A DNA stretch of 64,000 nt from Galerina marginata (lineage: Eukaryota; Basidiomycota; Agaricomycetes; Agaricales; Galerinaceae), in assembly GCA_023014335.1 (NCBI GenBank), contig JAECYW010000024.1:248001-312000 (forward strand). The letters are read 5' to 3'. This document shows positions 43,774-62,117 of this stretch, in pieces. A program made the translations under genes and the position numbers. The notes beneath the pieces are model-generated. The model worked only from the letters and a program-made list of their open reading frames with translations, ran no database searches and was not told the DNA's origin. Every line of letters starts with the position of its first letter. Position 1 is the first letter of the stretch.

Positions 43774-44567
43774 CTAAACGATGGTCTCATATTTGGCGAG
43801 GCCCTTGAGGAGAGCACCCCACCTGCCTCCGCTCCAAGAAGAGATGTCCTTCCACTGCTGGCTGTTCTCTCCCCAGATGGTCCTCAACCAAATCAGGTAT
43901 GCACCGGCATTGACGTCGGCGTACGAAATCGTCTCGCCCATGGCAAATGGTCCCTTTCCACCGTTCTTCGCGAACAGGACAGCAGCCTCATTGAAGCCGG
44001 CCTGAACTTTGGCCCACTCCGTGACGGCCTTGTCGCCCTTCGGTAGGAGTTCCTCCAAAGTGACGCCGAACAACGCCTCCCTTGTGCGGCGGAAGTAGGC
44101 AGCGCTGGGAGGGTTAAGGCTCTTGTTAACAGCGGGTACGATGAACTGCCACAAGTTGCCGAGTTTGGTCAAGAAGACGTCGGTGAAGGCGGTCTGGAGA
44201 CCGAGGGTGTTGTGGGGGAAGAGACGGGGGGTGTTGGGGTATTTCTCGTCAAGGTACTCGGCGATCTCGATGGCGCCGGCGACGTAGGTTTTGTTGGGAG
44301 CATCGTAGATGGCGGGAAGGGAGTAGAAGTCAGGGTTCGTGGAAGTAGGAGCGATTCCGTGCTTCTTGGCATGGGCTTCAATGTCGTTGAATTCGACCCA
44401 CTCGGTCTTGTAGGCCAATCCCTTGTAGTTCAGAGCATATCTGCAACTCCGTAAGAATATAGTTGCGAACGAAAAAAATAAGTTATCTCGTACCTCGTTT
44501 TCCAGATATTGGGAGACCAGGCGTTAACTGCCACCTGGGAGGGAATGTCGTACAGAATAATGGACAT
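43774..44567 (-). CDS. Glutathione S-transferase, fungal class
   Basis: Two exons, 44494-44567 and 43774-44440 (minus strand), join to 246 aa. The N terminus MSIILYDIPSQ and SPNIWKTR followed by YALNYKGLAYKTEWVE is the thioredoxin-fold start of the fungal GST group that includes GSTFuA and UstS-like proteins. AIEIAEYLDEKYP is the GST N-terminal-domain end, and the helical C-terminal domain fills residues ~95-246. These enzymes conjugate or carry hydrophobic and aromatic compounds with glutathione in the cytosol and are expanded in wood-decay fungi. The start at MSIIL was preferred over an upstream in-frame ATG because a TATA box lies ~82 bp before it and the family starts there. The gene looks intact. 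The exact class is inferred. Confidence 0.85.
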
Positions 44568-44648
44568 GGTAATAATGGATGTGGCTGGGAGAGTGTACTG
44601 GAGAGTTGGAACCTGCTGTTGTTGGTCAAACTGCACACTACTGGATCG

Positions 44649-44655
44649 TTATATA
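44649..44655 (-). promoter_or_regulatory. TATA box for GST gene
   Basis: TATATAA on the minus strand lies ~82 bp upstream of the chosen ATG at 44567. Confidence 0.55.
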
Positions 44656-47379
44656 GATTTTCGACCTGCTCACCACACGTGACAGTAATTAGGAATTAGA
44701 CGACAAAGGGAGCCGACTCGAGCGCACACCGAGGCCTGAGTAATCATCAATCATTCGACGTTCAGAAGTTAATCAGAACAATATCTGAGTCCTCTCCAGA
44801 ACCTCAGAAAGCATTATGAAGCATGTAACGTGATCATTAGTTCCATCGCCTCAGCTCGAAGGTGTGCCGAAAATTGCAGATGCTAATTTGGGTGAAGGAA
44901 GGTGGAGGAGGGGAATACTGTACCTAAAAATAGCCAGCGGTGATCTTCACTATTTACTCGATACTTCAATTAGCTTATTCTTCCTTTTGCGGTTCGGGTC
45001 GTCGACATTTGGAATTAAATATTACAGAACGGCTCACTTTCTGCTGTCCGTACGTTTGGCTCACGAGCTACAGATACGAATAGTACACAATATGGATCGT
45101 TGAAAAAGCAAAAGTGGAATGGAACGCTGAGAATTTTGGACGTATCATTTGTCCACCTCGGTGATAGAATGATGGGATTCGGGTACCTTCCCTAATATGG
45201 GCGGATAGAAATCGTAGGATGCGAGCAGTCCCGTGCCTGGCTTTATAACACTTAGAAAGGGAGCATGTGACTTCAAAATGTGATGCTCCAAGCACGACTT
45301 CACTTCTGGCACAGCTCGAGACGTACAGGCTCTCAGTGAACCGAGAATACAGAGAATAAATCATATAAAAAGCACGGGCACAAGGAGTTTACAGTTCAGG
45401 CTACTTACTAAAAAGGAAAAAGAGGGCCAGGAGAGGAGCCATCATGAGCGCCATCCTGACCCAGTCGTGCCAGAGAAATATGGTCTGCCAGTTTCATAAT
45501 AAAGCTTCACAATATCATCTATAGCAATTCTCCTTGTCAGTTCACCTGTCGCGTCCGTTACTACGCCAAAGAAACCAATTTTCGAGAGCTTGGGGTGGTT
45601 GAATCGACGACATTCCACCATTCCTGTCATTCGACTTGCCCTGCGGGCCGTCGCAGTGCGCGGCATGTACGAGACCCAATTTGATCCCAAATTCCAACCT
45701 GGACACGGCAGCCGGCCACTCTCCCACAACCAGCTTACCGGAGGCATTTCGTAAAGCGCCTCTGTTAAGCGCGCTTCTTCTTTGATCGATTTCTGTAGCT
45801 GCCACACTCCTCACCTTGTTGGGTATCCTGAGGATCTGTCAGTGTAATATTGTTCTTTCCATTTTGTAGTTACGTCTTTTCCTGTTTCCTCACGCATGAG
45901 GTCCCCGTAACTTGTTCACCCAACCTCTCGCATTGCTGGAGTCAGAGCTTCATGATTTGGGGTCAGCCCAGGTCGATTTTCCCCTTCACAACTGCAGCAC
46001 ATTGCAGATCAAGATTCCGAGAGGTTGCTGTCAATTATTAGCTGTTTTCAGACTGGAATTTGGTGGATTGATGTCGCCGAACATTTGGAGCGATTACTAT
46101 AGCAAGACGAGAATTTTTTTTACAGATTTTTAAAGAGATGAGGAGGCCTGATAGATGCGAAATCGGCAAGACAAAGAAGATTTGTTGGATGGACTACTTT
46201 ATTTTAGACACCAAAATGACTGGGCTGTGAAAGTGCACTTATATCTCCCAGCTGACGCTCACCATCGCCCTCTGGCTTATTTTACTTTTTACACCTCGAT
46301 GGACGCTGATGAGCGCTCTGCGCACTCCAAGCCCGCATTTTGCCAATTTCACGCCATAATAGACGCCTTACCGCTTACTTCAACACAGCTACTGTCCCCG
46401 TCATGCACCACACTTCATTATTCGTCGACAGCCCTCAATTTTTTTCTCATACAAATTCACTTCGGCTCCAACTTCTTCTCAACCCCATCTTTCGTCTCCC
46501 CAATGACCCGAAGTCCCTCCTCGAAATCTCACTGTAATTTATTTTACAGATTTCAATTTCAGACGTTTTCTACAGTATTTAAACCGGCCTGCACCGTCGT
46601 CTACATTCAGTGAATTGCAAACCCAGTTCAGTTGCCTCCGTCGTTTTTGATCATCGTTTACAGATGTCTTTGTCGTCAACGGCTTTGTTCTCGATTCCGA
46701 TTTTGAGCCTTGGCCCTCGCACCCACGTTAATTATTTTTCGAGACCCTCTGAACCCTGTATCACACCTCAAAGCCAGTCTTTACGGCGCTTATTTGTCGT
46801 GTTTCGTGTTCGGCACCAGCGGGGCTGCAATAAAGCACGTCAATGCTGCTTATTGATTTATTTTCAGCGACTTGATCTCGACTCTTAGGGCCGACTATTT
46901 GTTCGACTACTGCAAAGCTTATTCTCGGCAGCAACTTACCATGCTCATCACTTTTCACGTTACTCGCCACCCCGCAATAGTTTACCATAATTCCAAAACT
47001 AGGGCCCGTCTTAATTTTCTATACTCTGTCGCCGGCGTGTTATCTCCTTGTCTCTTCCCCAAATATCCTATCTCGCGTTTTCAGTGCTTCCTTTTCGATC
47101 TCTGGATTTATTTGGATGCCATTCACTCAGGATTTATTCTTTTTGGATCCTCGCATGGCCAATCCGCATTTCCTACCGCCTAAAATTGCGCGTCGGAGCC
47201 CCGCATGGTTTGATTTTCTTGGATTTTCATATCTTTTGATTTCGTTTTTGTTGAGATCCAATAGTTTATGAGAATCATATGCAGGTTAAATTGCTCTACG
47301 GTTAATTTCATTTGATTTTATGACAAATAAATTATCTGAGAAACATCTGACCAATTGAACTCATGTGATGCGCGAAACT
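44656..47379. other. Intergenic, no confident gene
   Basis: The minus strand at 45442-45807 is open for 121 codons, and another frame at ~45420-45490 ends in a hydrophobic run (MALMMAPLLALFFLF), which may be a decayed membrane-protein gene. 46155-46900 on the plus strand has overlapping short frames without domains. No repeats or RNA genes were seen. Confidence 0.3.
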
Positions 47380-48610
47380 TTATTCCCATAACGGGCTCCA
47401 AACTAGGTCACCGTGTGAACTAAACCTGAACTCTGGGTACAAGAACGATCCCCTAACGGGTCTCGTAACCAACGAGGGAAAGATCAACATGAGAGAGCAC
47501 CGAATAAACCAATGGTTCGCCGGACAGTGCCTCGCTGGAGGGGACATAGTACGGATTCGTAATCCTCTTGAGCTGAAATCGTAGCTGCACCCAGTGACGC
47601 CCGCATGTCCCAACGCCGGCGATCTCCAAAACGTTAGGAGCCCTCGCGCATGACACACAGAGGAACAGAGGTCCAGGTCTGGAAAGACAACCCGCACCCG
47701 GCCTCGAGTCGGCGATTCCTGTGAGGATCCTTAGCACCGAGTTTCGGCATGGCTAACGAACATTGAATTGCCGGGAACAGAGCCATGTTGAATGGTACAT
47801 GTTGCACGGCAGTAAGACCTGGAAGCTGGAAATAGGAATAAATTAGAAACTAAGAGAGAATAGCCGTGATAGTTTAATCTTACCCTGAAACGTTCGGTGC
47901 TCGTTACTCAGAATTTAGCCTGTTGATACTGGGATTGTCAGTAGGGCTTTTAGAAGTAGATGGTCTAGGAGAAGAGAGAACATACGTACTAATAACAAGA
48001 ACGTTAGGTTGTGATTTATCAAAGCTCGAGAAAGACGCGGGGCAAAACATAGACGAGACATAATTGGTTGCAATCGAAGAACGAGTCAAAATCGTGAAGT
48101 GATACGCAACTCGTTTTGCATCGACTGATGGATCACGGTTTGAAGCCCATTCCTTTGGTAGGAAAAAACGGGCCAGCCGGCAACATAAGCTAAAAGTAAA
48201 ATAAAGGCAATGGATAAGCGTGAATCACAGGAAAATGTCAAAGACATACCTGTACCGAACCTCTTTCGACTTCTTCTGGGTTATGCTTATGTGTCAAGCT
48301 GAGAGTGAGAGCTGTCATAGACGTCAGTCAGCAAGGTAGAAAAAACAAAGAGGCAAATCGCGTACTCAGGCATAGAAGGAACGTGTCTTGAGCTGCTTAA
48401 TGCACACCAACGTCCTGCATGTCCAAAACGACGCGTTTCTACCCGAGAATCTGGACTGACGCAAAAGATCATCAAACACCATCCAAAAAACACACAGAGA
48501 GGCGTACCAGTGCCCGTAAGAGTCGATATATCAGCTACGAAGACACTTTCAATGGCCAAAAGGAAGGCTTTCATAACGCGGGGGACAGGAACGGTGACCG
48601 GTGACAAGAC
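47380..48610 (-). other. Possible multi-exon hypothetical gene
   Basis: Several minus-strand stretches read like exons. 47453-47737 reads from LRILTGIADSRPGAGC to LSHVDLSLVGYETR and a stop. 47990-48200 reads LARFFLPKEWASNRDPSVDA and onward to FDKSQPNVLVI before a GTACGT donor. A frame at 48470-48607 starts MSPVTVPVPRV. I could not join them in one consistent phase, so this may be a diverged gene or a pseudogene. No domain is recognised. Confidence 0.35.
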
Positions 48611-49549
48611 GAAACCAAGACGAAATGAATGTCAGCGCATCAACTGTACAGTCTATTCCCACGATTGTTGTCGGCCCCAGAAGCGATCTTATCTCAAAGA
48701 TAACCTCAACCTTTATCCTTCCTCCCCTGCTCCCTGGTGCGCCTGGTTACCGATAGCTCTGCCAAATATTTAACTACCCTGAATGGTTGAAGTCCTATTG
48801 TTTCACTCGGTATACAAGGGTTGAGCATTGTTGATTGCTGAAAAGACATCATGTACCGTGCTCTCGGTGTCCATGTGCGTTGTTTGGACTGGTTTCGAGA
48901 CTAGCTTTGGCTATATTCTAGGTTTTAGGGGGTTGGTACTCAACTAACCCAACGACCCCATCGTCTCCGTTTCCACGCTTCCTTCTTGGTTGGTCTTCAT
49001 TCCAGCAGCCCGTTTCTTATCCTCCGAGTTATGTCCTCAAATACCGGCCTCAAGGCCTTTGTCTCTACTAATTTCGCCCTTAATCTTATGCTCTGTCAAT
49101 TTAATCCAGATACCTCTGTCGTCCATTGATGCCTTTGGGATCCTGCCTCACCGAAAGAAACGTCTGACCTACTCTAACTTAGCGTTCTGCGTGATTTTAA
49201 ATTCAGACCTAGCCGCTAGAGGGATCTACTATACATTCAACTCCTTAGCCGTCGACGATCACTTCTATCTAACCGCGTCAATTACGGATGTTTTATCTGT
49301 ACTTTCTTCTCGACTGCAGTTATATCCACTATCACCCGGGAATCGATTGTAAGATCCTCCGACTGCGACTGTACTCTGCGAAAATTAGGCCGATTATTAT
49401 ACAGGTCTCAGCGTGGATATACCAGTATCTCACCTGACTACGACGCTCTTGTGTCTCTCAAACCTGGTAGGCTGGCTATCCCCTGGAAGAATGGTTTGGA
49501 TACCGACGATAGAATATGTCGCTCCTATCGTCCCGCTCTGTGATGCAGA
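48611..49549. other. Intergenic, nothing recognised
   Basis: Short overlapping frames only. No supported gene, RNA or repeat was seen. Confidence 0.4.
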
Positions 49550-49858
49550 TTAGTATTTCGTCAAATCCATGACAAAACAATTTACCCTATTACTGGAATC
49601 ATCCGCAACTTCAACTATTTGATGCCATATCACTTTACGGCCCTCTACCCATGCTGCTTGGAGCTTCAAGGCAGAATCCATGAAGTTCTTACGTAACATC
49701 CCTTTCTTACCGTTCACCGTGCCGTGTAAGTCGGGTGAGAATGTCCGTTCCACTGCTCGTTTCACTTCCTCCTCGGTCTTTGCTTCGTAAACTTGTGGAA
49801 TGTGTGCCTTGGACCATTCAGTGAGGGATGAGAGATATCGGCAGTCGTCTAGAGCCAT
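49550..49858 (-). CDS. Small hypothetical protein, possibly NTF2/SnoaL-like
   Basis: A 102-codon frame starts MALDDCRYLSSLTEW and is coding-like throughout: KTEEEVKRAVERTFSPDLHG, then VNGKKGMLRKNFMDSAL and VIWHQIVEVADDSSNR. The pattern of helix, TFSPD..TVNGK turn and strands resembles small NTF2/SnoaL-like proteins of basidiomycetes, but this is a weak call. A GTAAAT donor-like site after DSSNR suggests the last ten residues of the frame may be intronic and another exon may follow downstream near 49400-49500. The role is unknown. Confidence 0.4.
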   Translation of the reverse strand: MALDDCRYLSSLTEWSKAHIPQVYEAKTEEEVKRAVERTFSPDLHGTVNGKKGMLRKNFMDSALKLQAAWVEGRKVIWHQIVEVADDSSNRVNCFVMDLTKY

Positions 49859-50685
49859 ATCGAAGGTGAAATATTTGGGGTATCAAACGGGACAGAGCGA
49901 AGTCTTTTATCATTTCGGATGATTCTCGCGTCGACTAGATGTCGAAGACGCTGGGTAAACGGGATAAACCATTGGTAGACATGATTCCGAAAGCTGAAAC
50001 TTGTGCAACCAATCTTGGTAACCAGATGTTCCAAGAATTCTCTAGGATACTACACATGCATAACGAAAAATATTTCTAAACGACGAGACATTTGTGGAGT
50101 CGATGATTTGTCTCCCGTTGTCTAGAGTACTGGACTGCATTTTCTTCAGTCAAGAAGTTCATTGAGCTCCATGAGCGCACATCAAAATCGCTACTTTATG
50201 GCTCCCAATCGCGGCTGGATACCAGTCGAAGTACAATCAGCGCTCGCCAATCGTACCGGGTTGCACGTCTTTGATTCCACTGTATCATTACTTACATCTA
50301 CTTATAGAATGACAAGAGCCATCAAGTAACACGACTTCATAGCAAACTGACGGCAGCTAAAAATAGATTCTACTCTATTTATATGTGCCTATTTTCGTGA
50401 AGGGCGTCTGCGAGCTAGCCGGTCGAGAAGGCGAGATTAACAACAAAGGGCGATATTTGCCGAGACATTCAGAAGGAAGCTCGCGATCTTGAGCTGACTC
50501 AAGGACGAATGCATCGTGATACGGATGCCATATTTCCAGGCCTTCTCATACAGAGGTATCGAGCGTCTTTTATTCAGAACGCCGAGAGATTACATAAGAG
50601 ACTATAAGCTTATAAGGTATTTTATAACGAAAGTCCATTCGACCGGGCATTAAAGCTACAGGACTAGGACACAAAAATATCAAAT
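49859..50685. other. Intergenic, no gene seen
   Basis: AT-rich sequence between the small gene and the citrate-synthase-like gene. A short minus-strand frame at 49849-50034 has no features. Confidence 0.4.
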
Positions 50686-52207
50686 TTATAGCCTCGCTAG
50701 TAATCTATCCATTGTTATACTCTGCGGGCGCTCGATTGGAAGAGTGAGTACTAGAGAAGGAAAGTCAAACGACAAAGTCAAATGACAGTATGACGTTTTG
50801 AACAGGCACTCACTTTTATCCCAGATCGACTGGCAAAGGAACCCCATACCACGCCCATTGGACATGAAAAGCAAAATAAAGTCGGCTTCTACACCATAAG
50901 CGTGCATTGTCGATCCACTGAGAGCATCCACATTAGGAGCTGGATTCTTGACTTTGGGAAGGTGTTTGCGAATGAGGTCGGGCACGAGGTCATGAGCCCT
51001 TTGAATTAAATCTAAGCAAACTGGTGGTGCGTTATCGTCCGCTTGCTGCGGTAATGGATACTGCTTGATGAATCTGCGAACCCATTCGAGACGAGGATCT
51101 TCAACACGTAGGACTGCATGCCCATAGCCTGGGAGCACTGCGCCAGCTTGTATGTCAGCGAGAATGTAGGCCTCAATGTCTGCGGTGGAGGGGTTAAACC
51201 CGAGCGAAGCGGTCATCCTTTTATTGTAGCACAGAGAATTATCGATAGCCATGGCGTGCAGTGCACCGGTTCCTGCAATTATTCCAGCCGAAATAGTACT
51301 GTATGGATCAGCCAAAGACGAGCTGACAAGTCCTACGTCCAAATAATTAGATTAAATTCCACAAAAAACCATTAAGGAATGGATTCTTACGCATCGTATG
51401 TGCGGATACGTTTGCGCCGTGATCTTGATGTAGCCCCCACGCAAGGCGTGTAAGCTCTACGAATTTGATGTCCGTGCCCCGGCCCATACAAATGGCCAAA
51501 TTTTGCGCAAGATCGGCAGACGTATCGAGCGCTGGCATAGGACCAGCGGGGCCGTAAAATTTACGATGGATACGCGAAATGACCAAGATACTGACACTTG
51601 TAATGTCCAACGCGTCTTCGAGGGCGGGAATCCATAGACTTGCTTTGTGGACGCCGTCCGTAACCGCTGCGGAGAGCTTCGAATTCTTAGCGAGGGCCGA
51701 ATATGTCATGTGCATATGTGTGATGGGGGGAAGAGTCGAAGGAAGGGAATCCATGAATTCCTCTATCTCTTGTGAGAGTTTGCAACGACTGAGGAGATCG
51801 GCTGTAAATCTTTTCAGTTCCCCCCGGGTCGGAATACTCGCGGTGTAAAGAAACCAAAGAAGTGCTTCCGGGGAGATCTGAGTGGATCCAGGCCACTTAG
51901 GTAGGGCTGCTTCAAGCTCGTTAAGAGTTTTTCCGTGGTACCTGACTCCGGTTGGATGCGTCTCCGAGATCTCCCACATGATGCTAGGCATTCCTCGCAT
52001 CCCTCCCATGACATTCTGGACGGTCATTTGGTGGACCACATGTTTGGAATGCAAAGTGGAGAGTTTCTTCGCAAGATCGCGACGGGCTGGAATGCGAGCT
52101 CCTATGGCTTCCAGCAGAGTTCGTGAAGACTCAGATTTCTGAATTGTAGAGGGCGAAAAGGGATGTTGAATCGCAGCGGGGAAGATCGACTCCTGAATCG
52201 ATGCCAT
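50686..52207 (-). CDS. Diverged citrate-synthase-family enzyme
   Basis: Exons 51391-52207, 50814-51332 and 50686-50750 (minus strand) join to 466 aa, normal for eukaryotic citrate synthase. The family blocks are clear: VMGGMRGMPSIMWE, LLWFLYTASIPTRGE, HQDHGANVSAHT, LPGYGHAVLRVEDPR, NVDALSG and LPIERPQS. The His residues of the active site (in GALHAM and GYGHAVLR), the catalytic Asp (NVDALSG) and the substrate-binding Arg residues (LRVEDPR, NGRGMG, IERPQS) are present. However, the loops around them differ from housekeeping enzymes: GALHA for GPLHG, NVDALSG for NVDAHSG and NGRGMG for VSRALG, and one Gly is missing in QDHGANVS. It could therefore be a paralog using another acyl-CoA (methyl- or alkylcitrate synthase) rather than the TCA enzyme. 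The N terminus is not a strong mitochondrial signal. It is head-to-head with the ABCC transporter. Confidence 0.82.
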
Positions 52208-53376
52208 GATGAGAACGATTATCGGAAGAATTTAAATTAGAAAATTTCGACTAGTATCAAACTAGTCCGCCGTCAGTTGGAATGCCAAGAAATGGAACGA
52301 GAACAGGCCAAGTGCAACCAATTTTCGTTCTCTCTGTAATCGAATATATAACTTCGACTAAATTTAGGACGGTCCTACATCAGAGACCCGTCTAGCACAG
52401 TTCTTTATTATTAGATCTCAGAAGGGTAGCCCAGTATTTAGAGTTTGGTAACCGCATTTTATGCGTACATTTGGCTCCCTCAGATATGCCGCTCGCTTAC
52501 CCGAGGACGATAAGGGACGGGTTTGATCGTTGTGTGCAGTCCCTAAGCGTCATCCGATCACGCAGTCTTGTTGACATGTCAAAAACCTAAAATTAGGCGC
52601 TCGACCAATATGCTATCTCGCCTGCGTTTCCAGGCTCTTGCAATTGCGAGCTCCCTTCCGAATCAACGATGAACTGCACTCATTAGCCGGAACGGTATCT
52701 AAAAGTGACTGATACCCAACACCGTGCCTAGCGCCGATTCCACGTTATATGAGATGACTGCGATAATCTTCAACGATGCAATATAAGTTCATGGAAGGCC
52801 AGACTTAATTTCCTAAGGAAAGTGAGTTCAAATAGAAATACATACGAGAACCCTTCCACTGTCCTGTAGTCCACTGGACCACAGGATTGCTTTCTACGAT
52901 AAATTTTTAATAGGATAGAAATCATAGAAGCGCAGCGACGGCTGTTAACTCGTTCGCGCATTGGATGGTGATGCTGCCTTGCAACTCTTGACACCCGTCA
53001 AAAGGTAGGGGATATTGCGTCACTGCCACACCACAACGCCAACACTTCGTTGGTCAGACCAAGGTAAAAGATTGGAGTAGGGAATTTGGTGACAGGACAG
53101 GACATAGCAGAAAACAAGTGATTGTGCGCCCGGCTCGAGGAACCATTATTGCAACCTGTTGGACGTTGCAAGGGAGATTCAGTTCAGGTCAGGGTAAAAA
53201 TTTACGAGTCGTTTATCAAAACTCTCTCATCGCCTTGACAAAACATCGCTTTCATTCGGTTAGGACGGTCATCGAGGTTGTCTATTTATATAGGAGCCTC
53301 AGACAAAAATAGCTACAATATAATCTAGACACATGAAGTCATAACTAACGACCAACGTTCCTTGCCGTTTTCTAGC
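52208..53376. other. 1.17-kb divergent promoter region
   Basis: This gap separates the divergent starts of the citrate-synthase-like gene and the ABCC transporter. It holds no supported gene. The only core-promoter signal noticed is the TATATA at 53287 for the transporter. Shared regulation of the pair is possible but not shown. Confidence 0.5.
53287..53292 (+). promoter_or_regulatory. TATA box for ABCC transporter
   Basis: TTATATAGG lies ~90 bp upstream of the ATG at 53377. Confidence 0.45.
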
Positions 53377-59642
<6,266 letters not shown>

Positions 59643-60169
59643 GAAGCGGGCTTTCCTTGTCGGATAATGACAACGTTTATAATCATTTGGCTGGGCTTTT
59701 GGTGATTTAGGTTAAGCACTGTGAACTCCAACAAAATTCCAGGCCACCCTTAGCCTGCTGGTTGCGATTGGTCTAGAAAATTGAAATGGTGGCCTTAGGC
59801 CACTCTGAGATATGGATCGATATCATCTTCAATTGCAAAGCATTCCGTTGTCGTTTCGAGGGCATCGGGTTTCGCGGAACGAGTCTTGGCGGCTGCCGAA
59901 GTGCGGAACAGAAAACGTGAACAATAACAACTTTATAAGGGCATATTGTCCCACGATAATTCACCGCCCATCACGGAGGCGCGTTACCTGAGCCGGCGGA
60001 ACAGCAACCATATCACAGTGTTTCTTTGTGATGTGGGTCAAGTTCACATCTCTCCTTTTCCTCTAACTCCACCGTGTAACCAGAAAAGCTGTTCGGCGTC
60101 GTCTGAATCAGCTACAGTTACAACCACAGTCGTTTCTAACTCGCTTTCTTTCTCTCACTCTCAGTCATC
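59643..60169. other. Intergenic, nothing recognised
   Basis: 3' flank of the ABCC gene and 5' flank of the next gene. No supported frame or repeat. Confidence 0.5.
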
Positions 60170-61173
60170 ATGTCAAGACACACCACACAAAAACTCGCCG
60201 TCCTGGTGTCCCTGCTCTCTCTCTTTGCTGTATTGCCTGCCCTTTCTCAAGAACACAATGTCACCGTGGTCGACACGGACCCTTCGATTACTGTACGTTC
60301 TCTTCTTGGACTCTTTTAATTTGCCAATGAACAACCAACGACTTCGTTTGCCCTGATCAGTACGCAGGCACCGGAACAGGGCCCGTTACGCTCTGCAAAT
60401 TCGACGCGGCGGGGAACGTCCTTGGCGGCCAACCAGGATGCTACTTCATTCCTTCAAACTGCACCTCGAGCGTGGCAATGAGTCAAAACCTCGATCACAA
60501 CGCAGCTGCGTCGTTCAAGTTCCAAGGTATGCTCTCCAACACCGTTGACCTTACCTGCAGTCTCTCTGACGAGGCCAAACGGCAGGCTCGGCGATCTACA
60601 TCAACTCGGCTCTGTTCGACATCTCTCCTGTCTACACCGTCACCCTCGACGGCCAAGCCAGCGACGTTGACGGCGCGAGGCCCTCGCGCACCTTTACCTG
60701 CTCCCCGCTCTTCTCAAAGACGGGCCTCGACCCGGCTGTCGAGCATACCATCCAGCTCTCCGTGAAAGGCCCGTCGCCTAATAGAAATACGACGGTAGAC
60801 CCGGATGGAAGTGGCCTACCGTTCTCATTGATTAATTTTATGTGAGTTAATTGTTTGGGGACGAAGAGGCTGCATAATCTTTACTCTGGTCATATGTGTT
60901 CCGTCATGCTGACTCCTTTGATCCTTTCTCAGCTACACGGTGCCAGATTCCACTTCCACTTCTAACACTACCAGCGGAGGAGCAACCAACCCGGCTCCAA
61001 CAACGAGTACCGGCAACACTACTTCGACCACGCCGTCCAGTTCGAACACTAATTCGTCTGCACCGAGTCCCAGTACTACTCAAGACAGCGGCTCTGCAGG
61101 TGCAAGGACGCCGATGCTTTTGTTTTCGCTTGGACTGGGGGTTTTCCTCGGAGCTACGGCTTTTATGGCTTGA
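60170..61173 (+). CDS. Probable GPI-anchored cell-surface protein
   Basis: Exons 60170-60292, 60361-60526, 60586-60841 and 60933-61173 join to 261 aa. Residues 1-~26 are a signal peptide (LAVLVSLLSLFAVLPALSQE). The next ~145 residues open with VTVVDTDPSITY, which resembles the start of a beta-rich extracellular domain common in basidiomycete surface proteins; two cysteine-containing blocks (GGQPGCYFIPSNCTS, TFTCSPLF) follow. Residues ~172-235 are a Ser/Thr/Asn-rich stalk likely to be glycosylated, and the last ~20 residues are hydrophobic (TPMLLFSLGLGVFLGATAFM) with nothing charged after them, which fits a GPI signal. The function is unknown. Splice sites are canonical and the frame is intact. 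Confidence 0.75.
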
Positions 61174-61372
61174 TGTATGGAATGTATGTCCTCAAGCGAG
61201 TTATTTTATTTTATTTTATCTCTTTTGTGGCATGATACTTTGTGTCTATCCGTGTGAACTTCAAGCCGAGAGTTCTCTATCTTTCCAGTTTGATCGATAT
61301 TCTTATGATAGCTAATCTGTACTTCGGCAGATCGACCGATGAAGCCCTATCTTAATCCTTCCATTTGCCTTC

Positions 61373-61951
61373 TCAAAGCCCAACCGCGCTCGCGCCAGGA
61401 ACACACGACGCGCGCTCTACAAGCCAATTTCTCAATATTCCGAATAAAGTGTTGCCCACCCAACTATTGATGATTGAGATCGTCTGCGCGGCGGTTTGGT
61501 GGGAGGTCGACAGCTGGACGTTGATGGTGTATGTCCCATCGGCGTTTGCTGTGTGATCGTCTTGGTAGAACTGGTTGGAGAGATTGACAATTGAGAAGCC
61601 AAAGAATGGGAAACGCGAAAGGGACATACAAAGGTATCGTTTCCGTTTGTCGCCTGTCTCAATGCTTGGCCGATGTCTGTCATTATCAATATTAGGATTC
61701 CGTTGACATGGGCCCAATTTCGATGCCTTGAAGCCGTTTGATAACTTACCAATTTGGAACTCGTCAAACTGCAACGGGTTCTCTGGGGTGTTTGGTTTGA
61801 GGAGCAAGACACATGTCAAGGTCTCCCCGAGGTTCTGGCGTTTCTGCATCGAAAAGATATTGCCGTTGGATATAGCTGATGCCGAGGTGCTCGTCGTGGA
61901 GGCGCCGATGGCGAGGAGGGCGGGTACAATCTTAAAAAAGCTGAATAGCAT
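61373..61951 (-). CDS. Small secreted protein, unknown function
   Basis: Exons 61750-61951, 61630-61676 and 61373-61570 (minus strand) join to 148 aa. A signal peptide covers residues 1-~25 (FFKIVPALLAIGASTTSTSA). The mature part has LGETLTCVLLLKP, QFDEFQIGDIGQALRQA, QDDHTANADGTYTINVQ and a C-terminal SWVGNTLFGILRNWLVERA. Two cysteines remain in the mature chain. The length and secretion signal fit a small secreted or effector-like protein, but the family is not recognised. A TATA box lies ~50 bp upstream. A decayed paralog of its first exon follows at 62118-62290, so the gene belongs to a small tandem family. Confidence 0.65.
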   Translation of the reverse strand: MLFSFFKIVPALLAIGASTTSTSASAISNGNIFSMQKRQNLGETLTCVLLLKPNTPENPLQFDEFQIGKLSNGFKASKLGPCQRNPNIDNDRHRPSIETGDKRKRYLCMSLSRFPFFGFSIVNLSNQFYQDDHTANADGTYTINVQLSTSHQTAAQTISIINSWVGNTLFGILRNWLVERASCVPGASAVGL

Positions 61952-61999
61952 ATCTGTGGTATTTTCCAGACTGGATTTTCAAGCAACAATTGCGAGTCT

Positions 62000-62006
62000 T
62001 TATATA
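62000..62006 (-). promoter_or_regulatory. TATA box for small secreted protein
   Basis: TATATAAAG on the minus strand lies ~50 bp upstream of the ATG at 61951. Confidence 0.6.
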
Positions 62007-62117
62007 CCACACCTCAATTTGAGGGTTTATTATTAATCTGTTACGACCCGCCTTCCCCGCCTTCGCAAGGTATTTAGCAGATACAAGACTGGAGATAGCG
62101 GATTGCGTATTATTAGG

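Noticed and set aside
45442..45807. 121-codon minus-strand frame
   Set aside because: No domain, no splice context and a competing frame overlap it; kept as an unresolved fragment.
52560..52660. tRNA-like stretch on the minus strand (A-box-like TAGCATATTGG)
   Set aside because: No B box or T arm follows and no cloverleaf could be drawn.
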